Source: Verrucomicrobiia bacterium (GTDB lineage: Bacteria > Verrucomicrobiota > Verrucomicrobiia > Limisphaerales > DASXHY01). From it: 64,000 nt of DNA. Numbering within the stretch: position 1 is the stretch's first letter; each line of letters begins with the position of its first letter. The stretch covers positions 1-64,000 of the forward strand of contig DASPIL010000066.1 in the NCBI GenBank assembly GCA_035629175.1. Reading direction: 5' to 3'. Below are positions 28,503 through 36,051 of the stretch, in pieces. The notes beneath the pieces were generated by a model. It ran no database searches. It saw only the letters and a program-made list of their open reading frames with translations, and had not been told where the DNA came from. Both the position numbers and the translations under genes were made by a program.

Positions 28503-29180
28503 ATGAGAAAAATCTCCGTGCTACTCGTTGATGATCACACTGTTGTTCGCCAGGGCCTCAAGGCTCTGCTCCGCCCTGAAGAGGATATTGAGGTAATTGG
28601 CGAAGCTGAAAATGGCCGCGTCGCTGTCCAGATGGTCCGCAAGACCCCGCCGGACGTTGTCGTCATGGATGTCGCGATGCCGCTGCTGAATGGACTCGAG
28701 GCAACCCGTCAGATTCTGAAGGCGGTGCCTTCCACGAAGGTTCTGGTTTTGACATCCTACAGCGATGACGATTGTGTGCAGCAGATGACGGAGGCTGGAG
28801 TTTCCGGTTACCTGTTGAAACAGACCGCGGCGAACGACCTGCTGAAGGCGATCCGCGAAGTCCAGAAGGGCAACGCCTTTTTCAGCCCGACGATCGCCAA
28901 GCGCCTGCGCGACCAATGCCGCGAAGCCTTTGCAAACGGCCAGCCTGTGAAGAAGAGCATTGAGCTCACCTCGCGCGAGGCGGAAGTTCTGCAACTGATT
29001 GCCGAGGGATTTTCCAACAAGCAGATTGCCGCCGAGCTCTGCATCAGCATCAAGACTGTTGAAAAGCATCGGCAGCAAGTCATGAACAAGTTGAACATTC
29101 ATGATGTGGCCGGATTGACCCGGTATGCCTTGTCCAAGGGACTGGTCGATCGCGGTGTGCCGGCTGGCGTTCTTGCCTGA
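28503..29180 (+). CDS. NarL/LuxR-family response regulator
   Basis: A 225-residue DNA-binding regulator. The receiver domain (1-120) has VLLVDDHTVVRQGLKALL, VVVMDVAMPLLNGLEAT (acceptor Asp), VLVLTSYSDDD and SGYLLKQTAANDLL. After a linker of about 30 residues, the LuxR helix-turn-helix (about 155-215) reads LTSREAEVLQLIAEGFSNKQ and ISIKTVEKHRQQVMNKLNI. No kinase is adjacent, so its partner is unknown; the window contains two candidate kinases elsewhere. It has its own terminator at about 29204 and lies upstream of rpoN by 170 bp, so the two are probably separate units. Confidence 0.93.
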   Translation: MRKISVLLVDDHTVVRQGLKALLRPEEDIEVIGEAENGRVAVQMVRKTPPDVVVMDVAMPLLNGLEATRQILKAVPSTKVLVLTSYSDDDCVQQMTEAGVSGYLLKQTAANDLLKAIREVQKGNAFFSPTIAKRLRDQCREAFANGQPVKKSIELTSREAEVLQLIAEGFSNKQIAAELCISIKTVEKHRQQVMNKLNIHDVAGLTRYALSKGLVDRGVPAGVLA

Positions 29181-29203
29181 GCGGGGATATCCTGAACTTT
29201 GCG

Positions 29204-29234
29204 AAAAGCGCGTCCGCAGCCGGGCGCGCTTTTT
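29204..29234 (+). terminator. Rho-independent terminator after the LuxR-type regulator
   Basis: AAAAGCGCG (29204-29212) pairs with CGCGCTTTT (29225-29233) across a 12-nt loop, and the run of five T residues (29230-29234) completes the terminator. It lies 24 bp after the regulator stop. Confidence 0.8.
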
Positions 29235-29350
29235 CGTGTCAAGATGCGGTTCTCCTGGCCTTTTCTTTAGGAAAATATGCAGGGAAAAGCGAAAGCCGTG
29301 CCAATTGATGCTTGTGCTTTATTGGCAGGCCTTTAGATTACCGGCCATAC

Positions 29351-30847
29351 ATGGCACAGGGCTTACAACTGTCGCAAAGATTGACGCAGTCGCTGGTGCT
29401 GGCGCCGCAGCTCCAGCAGTCGCTTGCGCTGCTTCAAGCGCCGACCCTGGAACTCAAGGCTTTGGTTGAGCAGGAGCTTCAGCAGAATCCGGTTCTTGAG
29501 GAGATTGCTGATACGGACATGGATATGCAGGAGCGGGAACGGGAGAGCGACGCCGCAGCTGAAGCCGCGGATCCCAGCGAGCCGCCTGCAGACTTGAATT
29601 TTGATCCCGCGACGGAACAGCCCTCCAGCGAGCCTGTCGACGACTTCCAGGCGGAGTTTGAGCGGCTTGTTCAATTGGACCAGGAGTGGCGCGACCATTT
29701 TTCCCAGACGAACACGCCAACGCGCATGTCGCCTGAAGATGAAGAGAAGCGGCAGTTTATGTTCGATTCGCTGGTTGCGGGCACTTCGCTCCAGGAAATC
29801 CTGATGGAACAGCTTCGGGAATCCGCCCTTCCAGAGTCCGACCGGCCGATTGCCGAAAATATCATCGGCAACATCGATGACTATGGTTATCTGAAGGCCA
29901 CGGCGGAGGAATTGGCAGCCAGTTCGAATGTCCCCGTGGAGAAGGTGCTGGAGGTTCTCAAGGCCGTGCAGGCGTTTGACCCGCCTGGCGTCGCTGCGCG
30001 GGACCTGCAGGAATGCATGCTCATCCAGCTCAGCCGCTCCGGCAAGGAGACCACGCTGGAATTTCAGATCATTCGCGATTACATGGAAGCCTTGGGCAAA
30101 CGCCGCATCCCCGAAATCGCGAAAGGAATCGGCATTGAGGTCGACGAAGTTCAGGATGCGCTGGAAAACATCGCGCGGCTTGAGCCGCGTCCTGGGCGTG
30201 CCTTTCTTCCCGACAACGATCAGTACGTGCTGCCTGAGGTCTTCGTTTTGCGATCGGGCGATGAATTTGTAGTCACCACCAACAACGAGCACATTCCTCA
30301 CCTGCGCATCAGCAACACCTACAAGGATCTGATGTCCCAGGGAGAAAACTCCAGCGAGGTTCGCAATTACATTCGCGAGAAGATCCGTGCCGGGAAATTT
30401 CTGATCAAGAGCCTGCACCAGCGGCAGCAAACCATTCTCAACATCGGCCGCGAGATCGTGAAGCGTCAGCGCGAGTTTATGGAGAAGGGCGTCGCGCACC
30501 TCAAGCCTCTCACAATGGTGCAGGTCGCGGAGGTGGTGGGTGTCCACGAAACAACCGTGAGCCGCGCGGTGTCAGGCAAGTACATGGATACGCCGCAAGG
30601 CATATTCGAAATGAAGTATTTCTTCACTGCCGGCATCCAGACTGAGAGCGGCGCGGGAATGTCGAACACGAGCGTGAAGGACATGATTTCCGAGATCTTC
30701 AGCAAGGAAAACACAGCGAAGCCGCTGTCAGACCAGGAAGTTGTGAAGATGCTGAAGGAAAAGGGCATTGTGATTGCCCGGCGGACCGTCGCCAAGTATC
30801 GCACCGAGTTGAACATCCTGCCGTCGAACCTGCGGAAGGTTTACTGA
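29351..30847 (+). CDS. rpoN: RNA polymerase sigma-54 factor RpoN
   Basis: A protein of 498 residues from the ATG at 29351, which gives the standard start MAQGLQLSQRLTQSLVLAPQ (region I, interacts with enhancer-binding proteins). An acidic region II follows (about 50-130). The core-binding domain (about 135-330) has AENIIGNIDDYGYL and PPGVAARDLQECMLIQLSR. The DNA-binding domain has a helix-turn-helix (MVQVAEVVGVHETTVSRAV) and, at the C-terminus, the RpoN box IARRTVAKYRTELNILP that reads the -24 element. All regions are present. It directs transcription from -24/-12 promoters with AAA+ activators; none of those activators is in this window. It is convergent with def. Confidence 0.96.
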   Translation: MAQGLQLSQRLTQSLVLAPQLQQSLALLQAPTLELKALVEQELQQNPVLEEIADTDMDMQERERESDAAAEAADPSEPPADLNFDPATEQPSSEPVDDFQAEFERLVQLDQEWRDHFSQTNTPTRMSPEDEEKRQFMFDSLVAGTSLQEILMEQLRESALPESDRPIAENIIGNIDDYGYLKATAEELAASSNVPVEKVLEVLKAVQAFDPPGVAARDLQECMLIQLSRSGKETTLEFQIIRDYMEALGKRRIPEIAKGIGIEVDEVQDALENIARLEPRPGRAFLPDNDQYVLPEVFVLRSGDEFVVTTNNEHIPHLRISNTYKDLMSQGENSSEVRNYIREKIRAGKFLIKSLHQRQQTILNIGREIVKRQREFMEKGVAHLKPLTMVQVAEVVGVHETTVSRAVSGKYMDTPQGIFEMKYFFTAGIQTESGAGMSNTSVKDMISEIFSKENTAKPLSDQEVVKMLKEKGIVIARRTVAKYRTELNILPSNLRKVY

Positions 30848-30855
30848 CGCGCGGA

Positions 30856-31431
30856 TTACTTCTTCCTCGCCTTCAATTCCGCCTTCGTCTCGGCCTGGAG
30901 CATGTCCAGCTCATCCTGCACTTCCGCCTTCGCGGTCTTGTCCATCCGATCTATAAACAGAATTCCGTGCAGGTGATCGGTTTCATGCTGGACAGCGCGC
31001 GCGAGCAGGCCGCCGCAGCGGAACTCGAATGGATTTCCATCCTTGTCGAGCGCCTTCACATCCACGCTTTCCGGCCGCAAGACATCGGCATACACCTCGG
31101 GGAAACTCAGGCATCCCTCCGGCCCTGGCACGGGTTCGTTGATGGGCTTCACTTCAGGATTGATAAGGACCAGCGGCATGAAGTCTTCGGGGACCGCCGG
31201 TTTGCCATCCAGTTCCAGGGTGGACGGACGGTCGGTAACGCCGCGGATGTCGATGACTGTGAGTTGAACCGCCACGCCGATTTGCTGCGCTGCAAGACCG
31301 ACGCCCTTGTAGGCGTACATCGTTTCAAACATGTCCGCGATCAACTGCCGAATCTCCGGCGTGATTTTTTCGATGCGGCTGCCCTTTTTGCGCAGGATAG
31401 GTTCTCCGTATTTGACGACTTTTAAGATCAT
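30856..31431 (-). CDS. def: Peptide deformylase
   Basis: A 191-residue enzyme that removes the formyl group from the initiating Met of new proteins. The three motifs are intact: GVGLAAQQIG (motif 1), EGCLSFPE (motif 2, metal Cys) and QHETDHLHGILF (motif 3, two metal His and catalytic Glu). The C-terminal tail is Lys/Ala/Glu-rich (AETKAELKARKK). It lies 15 bp downstream of parB on the minus strand, and the two are probably co-transcribed. In many bacteria def is next to fmt; no fmt is seen here. Confidence 0.95.
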   Translation of the reverse strand: MILKVVKYGEPILRKKGSRIEKITPEIRQLIADMFETMYAYKGVGLAAQQIGVAVQLTVIDIRGVTDRPSTLELDGKPAVPEDFMPLVLINPEVKPINEPVPGPEGCLSFPEVYADVLRPESVDVKALDKDGNPFEFRCGGLLARAVQHETDHLHGILFIDRMDKTAKAEVQDELDMLQAETKAELKARKK

Positions 31432-31446
31432 CCCGTCTCCTCGATG

Positions 31447-32376
31447 CTAATCCGTGGTCACGCCGACAATCTGCAAAATCCGTTCGAGATCGTCGTCGTT
31501 AAAAAATGCTATTTCCAGCGCTCCTTTTCCCGAGGCGTATCGCAGCTGCACCTTGGTTCCGAATCGTTCGCGCAGCTTGCCTTCAAGGCTGGTGATGTTG
31601 GCGTCCCGGATCGGTGTCTTGCCAGGCTTTCGGGGATCGGTGCCGCGTGCCTGCAGCTTGGCGACAAGGCCTTCCGTCTGGCGCACGTTCAAACCGTCCT
31701 TGATGACCCGTTCCGCCGCGCCCTGCTGTTCTCGATCCGTGGGCAAGCCGAGGATCACTTTTGCATGGCCCACCGAAAGGCGATTTTCACGGAGGTAACT
31801 TTGCAGCGCCGCGGGAAGCTTGAGCAGCCGCAACGCATTCGCGACCACCGCGCGGCTTTTGCCAACCTTCTGCGCAACTTCCTCCTGGGTGAGTTGAAAC
31901 TGGCTGACCAGCTGCGAATAGCCGAGTGCCTCTTCCATCGGGTTCAGGTTCTCGCGCTGCAGGTTTTCGATGAGCGCAAGTTCAAGAACCGCGCGATCAT
32001 CGGCCTCACGCAGAATCACTGGAACCTCCGTCAATCCCGCAAGCTGTGCGGCACGCCAGCGGCGTTCCCCGGCGATGAGTTCGAGGTGATGACCCACGTC
32101 GCGGACGATCAGCGGTTGAACGATGCCTTGCTCCCGGATGGAATCGGCGAGCTCCTGCAGTGCTTCGGGCGCGAAATCCTTTCGCGGCTGAAACGCGCAG
32201 GGCTGGATGCGATTCAGGGGCACCCGTTGCACGCGTTCACGATCGTCGGCGACAATGGCAGCGGAAGGAGCGGATGCGGGGGACGCCTGGGCAGGGGACG
32301 GCGATGGCGGTTTCGCCGCTGTGGGCGCACCGCCCAGAAGAGCGCCGAGACCTCGGCCCAAAGCTGGTTTTGCCAT
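31447..32376 (-). CDS. parB: Chromosome partitioning protein ParB
   Basis: A protein of 309 residues from the ATG at 32376, which gives the typical chromosomal ParB start MAKPALGRGLGALLGG; the frame extends upstream without support. A Pro/Ala-rich linker (about 18-50) leads to the N-terminal CTPase/ParB-N domain, with IQPCAFQPRKDF, SIREQGIVQPLIVR and IAGERRWRAAQLAG. The central helix-turn-helix domain contains NPMEEALGYSQLV and LTQEEVAQKVGKSRAVVANA. A C-terminal dimerisation region ends the protein. It binds parS and loads SMC near the origin. No parA gene is adjacent, which is unusual. The smc gene lies about 24 kb away in this window. It is divergent from lpxC/fabZ across 62 bp. Confidence 0.94.
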   Translation of the reverse strand: MAKPALGRGLGALLGGAPTAAKPPSPSPAQASPASAPSAAIVADDRERVQRVPLNRIQPCAFQPRKDFAPEALQELADSIREQGIVQPLIVRDVGHHLELIAGERRWRAAQLAGLTEVPVILREADDRAVLELALIENLQRENLNPMEEALGYSQLVSQFQLTQEEVAQKVGKSRAVVANALRLLKLPAALQSYLRENRLSVGHAKVILGLPTDREQQGAAERVIKDGLNVRQTEGLVAKLQARGTDPRKPGKTPIRDANITSLEGKLRERFGTKVQLRYASGKGALEIAFFNDDDLERILQIVGVTTD

Positions 32377-32438
32377 GCACGCAGAGTGTCGCAGCATGGA
32401 AGCGATGTCAACGCGACGCGAGCATCTCGCCGCTTGCA

Positions 32439-33809
32439 ATGGTCTCCTTGCGTTTGTTTAATCCCGGCGTGTTACATCAGCAGACACTCAGTCGCCCTGC
32501 AGAGTTCTCCGGTGTTGGCCTGCACAGCGGCAACCGGGTGAACATGACCTTCCTGCCCGCGCCCCCCAATTCCGGCATCCGATTCCGCCGCATCGACCTT
32601 GATGGCAAGCCGGAGATTGAAGCGCGCGTTGAGAATGTCGCGGAAACAAACCGCTCCACAACGCTGGCCAAGGGCAACACGCGAATTCACACCGTCGAAC
32701 ACGTGCTTGCTGCGTTCGCTGGTTACGGGGTCGACAACGCAGTGGTGGAGCTGGATTCAAATGAACCCCCCATTGCGGATGGCAGTTCACGCGAGTTTTG
32801 CCGCATGATCCAGGATGCAGGCTTCGCGCCGCAGAACGAACGGCGCGATGTTTACAAGGTGTCAGCGCCGATCGAACTGCAATTGGGCGAAACGGAAATG
32901 ACGTTGTTTCCGTACGACGGCTTTAAAATTACTTGCACCAGTTCGGATCGCGGCGGGCGATTCACGCAGTTCTACAGCGTGGAGTTGACCCCCAAGACGT
33001 GGGAGGAGGAACTCTCCAACGCGCGCACGTTCTGCTTCTACGAAGAGATCGAATACCTGATCAAGAACGGACTGATCCGCGGCGGCAGCCTTGAGAATGC
33101 GGTTGTCATTCGCGATGACGCCGTGCTGACGACTGAACCGCTGCGTTATGCGGAAGAATTTGTTCGCCACAAGATTTTGGACATCGTGGGCGACCTGTCA
33201 CTCGTCGGGCGTCCGCTGCAGGGACATTTGATCGCGGTCAAACCGAGCCACATGGCGAACTGTGAATTGGCGCGCCTTGTGACCGCGCAAATGCAGAAAC
33301 CCTTGCGGGCCGCCCAGGCTTTCGGGCCGCCGCCACCGAGCGATGGCAAGGAGTCCCTGGTTGAAATCATGGACGAGCAGGGGGCGCTCGATGCCAACCA
33401 GGTGATGCGAATTCTGCCGCATCGCTATCCGTTCCTCATGGTCGATCGCATCACGAAGATCGAGGGGAATTTGATTGTCGGCGTGAAGAACGTCACAATC
33501 AACGAACCGTTTTTTCAGGGCCATTTTCCCGGGCACCCCATCATGCCGGGCGTTCTGCAGCTCGAGGCGATGGCGCAGGTTGCAGGCATCCTGATGTTGC
33601 GCCGGGCAGAGAATGTCGGCCAAATCGCCTATTTCATGGCTGCTGAAGACGTCAAATGGCGCAAGCCCGTGGTGCCTGGAGACGTGCTGGTCATGGAAGT
33701 GCAGATGACAAAGATTCGAGGGAAGCTCGGAAAGGCGAAGGGCGTCTGCAAGGTGCGGGGCGACATTGTGAGCGAAGCGGAAGTCACGTTCATGCTGGTT
33801 GAAGCCTGA
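32439..33809 (+). CDS. lpxC/fabZ: Bifunctional LpxC-FabZ fusion
   Basis: A protein of 456 residues from the ATG at 32439 (GTG 32469 is an alternative; the frame further upstream runs through the parB start region). The N-terminal half (about 10-300) is UDP-3-O-acyl-N-acetylglucosamine deacetylase: LHQQTLSRPAEFSGVGLHSG, the zinc motif IHTVEHVLAAFAGYG, PPIADGSS, and FVRHKILDIVGDLSLVGRPL with GHLIAVKPSH. The C-terminal half (about 315-456) is beta-hydroxyacyl-ACP dehydratase: LPHRYPFLMVDRI with the catalytic His, and GHFPGHPIMPGVLQLEAMAQ with the catalytic Glu. Both sites look intact. The fusion is known in Bacteroidetes and some other lineages. It joins the committed step of lipid A synthesis to fatty acid elongation. 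lpxA follows after 2 bp. Confidence 0.95.
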   Translation: MVSLRLFNPGVLHQQTLSRPAEFSGVGLHSGNRVNMTFLPAPPNSGIRFRRIDLDGKPEIEARVENVAETNRSTTLAKGNTRIHTVEHVLAAFAGYGVDNAVVELDSNEPPIADGSSREFCRMIQDAGFAPQNERRDVYKVSAPIELQLGETEMTLFPYDGFKITCTSSDRGGRFTQFYSVELTPKTWEEELSNARTFCFYEEIEYLIKNGLIRGGSLENAVVIRDDAVLTTEPLRYAEEFVRHKILDIVGDLSLVGRPLQGHLIAVKPSHMANCELARLVTAQMQKPLRAAQAFGPPPPSDGKESLVEIMDEQGALDANQVMRILPHRYPFLMVDRITKIEGNLIVGVKNVTINEPFFQGHFPGHPIMPGVLQLEAMAQVAGILMLRRAENVGQIAYFMAAEDVKWRKPVVPGDVLVMEVQMTKIRGKLGKAKGVCKVRGDIVSEAEVTFMLVEA

Positions 33810-33811
33810 GT

Positions 33812-34582
33812 ATGTCCGACATTCATCCTTCCGCCGTCATCCATCCCTCCGCGCAGGTCGGCGAAGGCTGCAGGATTGGGCCGTATTGCATCGTCGGTGA
33901 GCACGTGAAGCTCGGCGCGCGCTGCAGGCTCCACTCGCACGTGGTGATCGATGGCCATACCACGCTGGACGCCGAGAATGAAGTGTATCCGTTCTGCAGC
34001 ATTGGGTTGCAGACGCAGGATTTGAAGTGGAAGGGCGGGTTAACGCGAACCGTCATCGGCAGCAACAACACGTTTCGCGAATACGTGACGATCCATAGCG
34101 CGACAAGCGACGGCAATGCAACGACGCTGGGTTCGCACAATCACGTCCTTGCATACTGTCACATCGCTCATGACTGCCGCGTGGGCAGCCATATCATCAT
34201 GTCCAACGCCGCCACGCTTGGCGGCCACGTGACTGTTGAGGATCATGCGGTGATCAGCATCTCCGCCGTTCATCAGTTCTGCCGGGTTGGCAGGCTGTCG
34301 ATGATTGGGGGTTGCTCCAAGGTGGTGCAGGATGTCCCGCCATTTATGCTCGCGGATGGCAACCCGGCCGAGACCCGCACGATCAACAAGATAGGTTTGG
34401 AACGCCATGGCGTTGCCGATGAAACCATCAGCGCGCTGCGGCAGGCCTACAAACTTCTCTTTCGGGAAGGGCTTACGTTGACGAACGCAATTGCCCGGAT
34501 CGAAAAGGAACTGCCGCAATCTCCGGAGATGGCGCACCTTGTGCAATTCGTCCGCACGAGTGAACGTGGCATCAGCAAGTGA
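33812..34582 (+). CDS. lpxA: UDP-N-acetylglucosamine acyltransferase LpxA
   Basis: A 256-residue enzyme catalysing the first step of lipid A synthesis, acylation of UDP-GlcNAc at O-3. The N-terminal 190 residues are a left-handed beta helix built of hexapeptide repeats (IHPSAVIHPSAQVGEGCRIG and onward), with the conserved SNNTFREYVTIHSAT, the catalytic His region LAYCHIAHDCRVG and SAVHQFCRVGRLSMIGG. The C-terminal helical part contains NKIGLERHGV and LTNAIARIEKEL. Length and motifs are standard. It follows lpxC/fabZ by 2 bp and is clearly in the same operon; rsmI follows after 40 bp. Confidence 0.96.
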   Translation: MSDIHPSAVIHPSAQVGEGCRIGPYCIVGEHVKLGARCRLHSHVVIDGHTTLDAENEVYPFCSIGLQTQDLKWKGGLTRTVIGSNNTFREYVTIHSATSDGNATTLGSHNHVLAYCHIAHDCRVGSHIIMSNAATLGGHVTVEDHAVISISAVHQFCRVGRLSMIGGCSKVVQDVPPFMLADGNPAETRTINKIGLERHGVADETISALRQAYKLLFREGLTLTNAIARIEKELPQSPEMAHLVQFVRTSERGISK

Positions 34583-34622
34583 CAGCGCCGGCGGGCTGAA
34601 GCCTTTCGCCACTGAGTCAACC

Positions 34623-35342
34623 ATGCCGAATGACCTTCCCCCATTGGCGCCAGGAACGCTTTACCTCGTCGCGACGCCCATCGGCAATCTTGAGGACATC
34701 ACCTTGCGCGCTCTTCGGGTGCTGCGGGAATGTGATGTGGTTGCCGCCGAGGACACCCGCCGTTCCGGGCAATTGCTGAGGCATTTTGAAATCAGCAAGC
34801 CGATGTTGAGCTACTTCCAATTCAACGAGGCGCGCCGCAGCGAAGAGATCATTGAACGCCTGCGTCGTGGCGAAAAGGTCGCGCTCGTGACCGATGCTGG
34901 CAGCCCTGGAATCAGCGATCCGGGCGGACGCGTGGTGAAGGCGGCAATCGCTGCAGGCTTGCGGGTTGAGTCCGTTCCCGGCGCGAGCGCGTTGGTGGCG
35001 GCGCTTACTGCGAGCGGGCTGCCGACTGACGAGTTTCATTTCGTGGGCTTCCTCCCGCACAAATCAGGGCAGCGGCGCAATCAGTTGCGGGGACTGGCAA
35101 CGGTTCCCGGAACTCTGGTGTTTTACGAATCACCTTACCGCGTGGAAAAGTTGCTGGGCGAATTGCTCGAAGTCATGCCGGAGCGGCAGGTGGTGCTTGC
35201 GCGCGAACTCACAAAGAAATTCGAGGAATACCTTCGCGGCACTCCCGCCGAACTGCAGGAGAAGCTGAAGACGCGATCGCTCAAGGGCGAATTTGTCGTC
35301 TTGGCCGCACCCAGCCTTGCGCCCGCACGCGCGGCGGAGTAG
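34623..35342 (+). CDS. rsmI: 16S rRNA (cytidine1402-2'-O)-methyltransferase RsmI
   Basis: A protein of 239 residues from the ATG at 34623; the longer frame overlaps lpxA and is unsupported. It belongs to the tetrapyrrole methylase fold: GTLYLVATPIGNLEDITLRA at the start, VAAEDTRRSGQLLRHF, VALVTDAGSPGISDPGG, VPGASALVAALTASGL and FVGFLPHKSGQR, then FYESPYRVEKLL. These are the RsmI signatures. The enzyme uses S-adenosylmethionine to methylate the ribose of C1402 in the ribosomal decoding centre. The last residues (SLAPARAAE) follow the domain and carry no motif. It sits 40 bp after lpxA and 9 bp before a DUF6498 membrane protein gene. Confidence 0.95.
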   Translation: MPNDLPPLAPGTLYLVATPIGNLEDITLRALRVLRECDVVAAEDTRRSGQLLRHFEISKPMLSYFQFNEARRSEEIIERLRRGEKVALVTDAGSPGISDPGGRVVKAAIAAGLRVESVPGASALVAALTASGLPTDEFHFVGFLPHKSGQRRNQLRGLATVPGTLVFYESPYRVEKLLGELLEVMPERQVVLARELTKKFEEYLRGTPAELQEKLKTRSLKGEFVVLAAPSLAPARAAE

Positions 35343-35351
35343 TTCTCTGCC

Positions 35352-36032
35352 GTGGTCCAACTGCAGGCATTGAGGCAGATTTCGCGGGACGATTGGCTGC
35401 GCCCGTCCGTGATCGCGCTGCTCGCCGCCAACCTCGTTCCGATCTTCGGCGTGCTGCTCCTCAAGTGGGACGTCTTCTCACTGATGTTCCTGTTCTGGGT
35501 CGAGAACGTCGTCATCGGCTTGTTCAATGTATTACGGATGGCTGTCGTTCCTCCGACGCCCGGTTTTCCCCGCGCCACGAAACTGTTCCTCATCCCGTTC
35601 TTCTGCTTTCACTTCGGGATGTTCACGCTGGTCCACGGAATCTTCGTCCTGGCGCTGTTCGGTGAGGAACCGGGCGGCGGCATGAGTTCACCCAACCCGA
35701 TGCTATTCTTGAACGTCATCCGCGAGTATCACCTGTTCTGGGCTGTCGTCGGTCTCGTGGCCAGCCACGGGGTGTCTTTCGTCTCGAACTTTTTGCGCGG
35801 AGGCGAATACAAACGCGCCGATCTCGGACGTCTCATGGCTCAACCGTATGCGCGGATTTTCGTGCTGCACGTAACAATTCTTGGCGGCGGACTGCTCATG
35901 GCTGCGCTGAAGGAGCCGTTCGCAGGCCTCATCGTCCTCATTGTCCTGAAGATCATGATCGACCTCGCCAGCCACCTCGCTGAACGGAAGAAGTTTGAAT
36001 CCGATCCCGCGACCGCTGCATCCAGGCACTGA
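35352..36032 (+). CDS. DUF6498 family integral membrane protein
   Basis: A 226-residue protein with a GTG start 9 bp after rsmI. It has about five hydrophobic segments: SVIALLAANLVPIFGVLLL, FSLMFLFWVENVVIGLFNVL, LFLIPFFCFHFGMFTLVHGI, YHLFWAVVGLVASHGVSF and PFAGLIVLIVLKIMIDLASH, plus a possible one at VLHVTILGGGLLMA. The WDVFSLMFLFWVENVV motif matches the DUF6498 family, which has no known function. The His-rich and Glu residues inside the membrane segments (WVEN, CFHFGMF, HGIF) are conserved-looking and could bind metal or a cofactor; that is inference. Close spacing places it last in the lpx operon. Confidence 0.8.
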   Translation: MVQLQALRQISRDDWLRPSVIALLAANLVPIFGVLLLKWDVFSLMFLFWVENVVIGLFNVLRMAVVPPTPGFPRATKLFLIPFFCFHFGMFTLVHGIFVLALFGEEPGGGMSSPNPMLFLNVIREYHLFWAVVGLVASHGVSFVSNFLRGGEYKRADLGRLMAQPYARIFVLHVTILGGGLLMAALKEPFAGLIVLIVLKIMIDLASHLAERKKFESDPATAASRH

Positions 36033-36051
36033 CGATCAGCTTTGAAGCGGG

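Noticed and set aside
32160-32438. Upstream extension of the lpxC/fabZ frame by 93 codons
   Set aside because: It overlaps the 5' end of the divergent parB gene, is Arg-rich and matches nothing in LpxC; the ATG at 32439 fits the family start.
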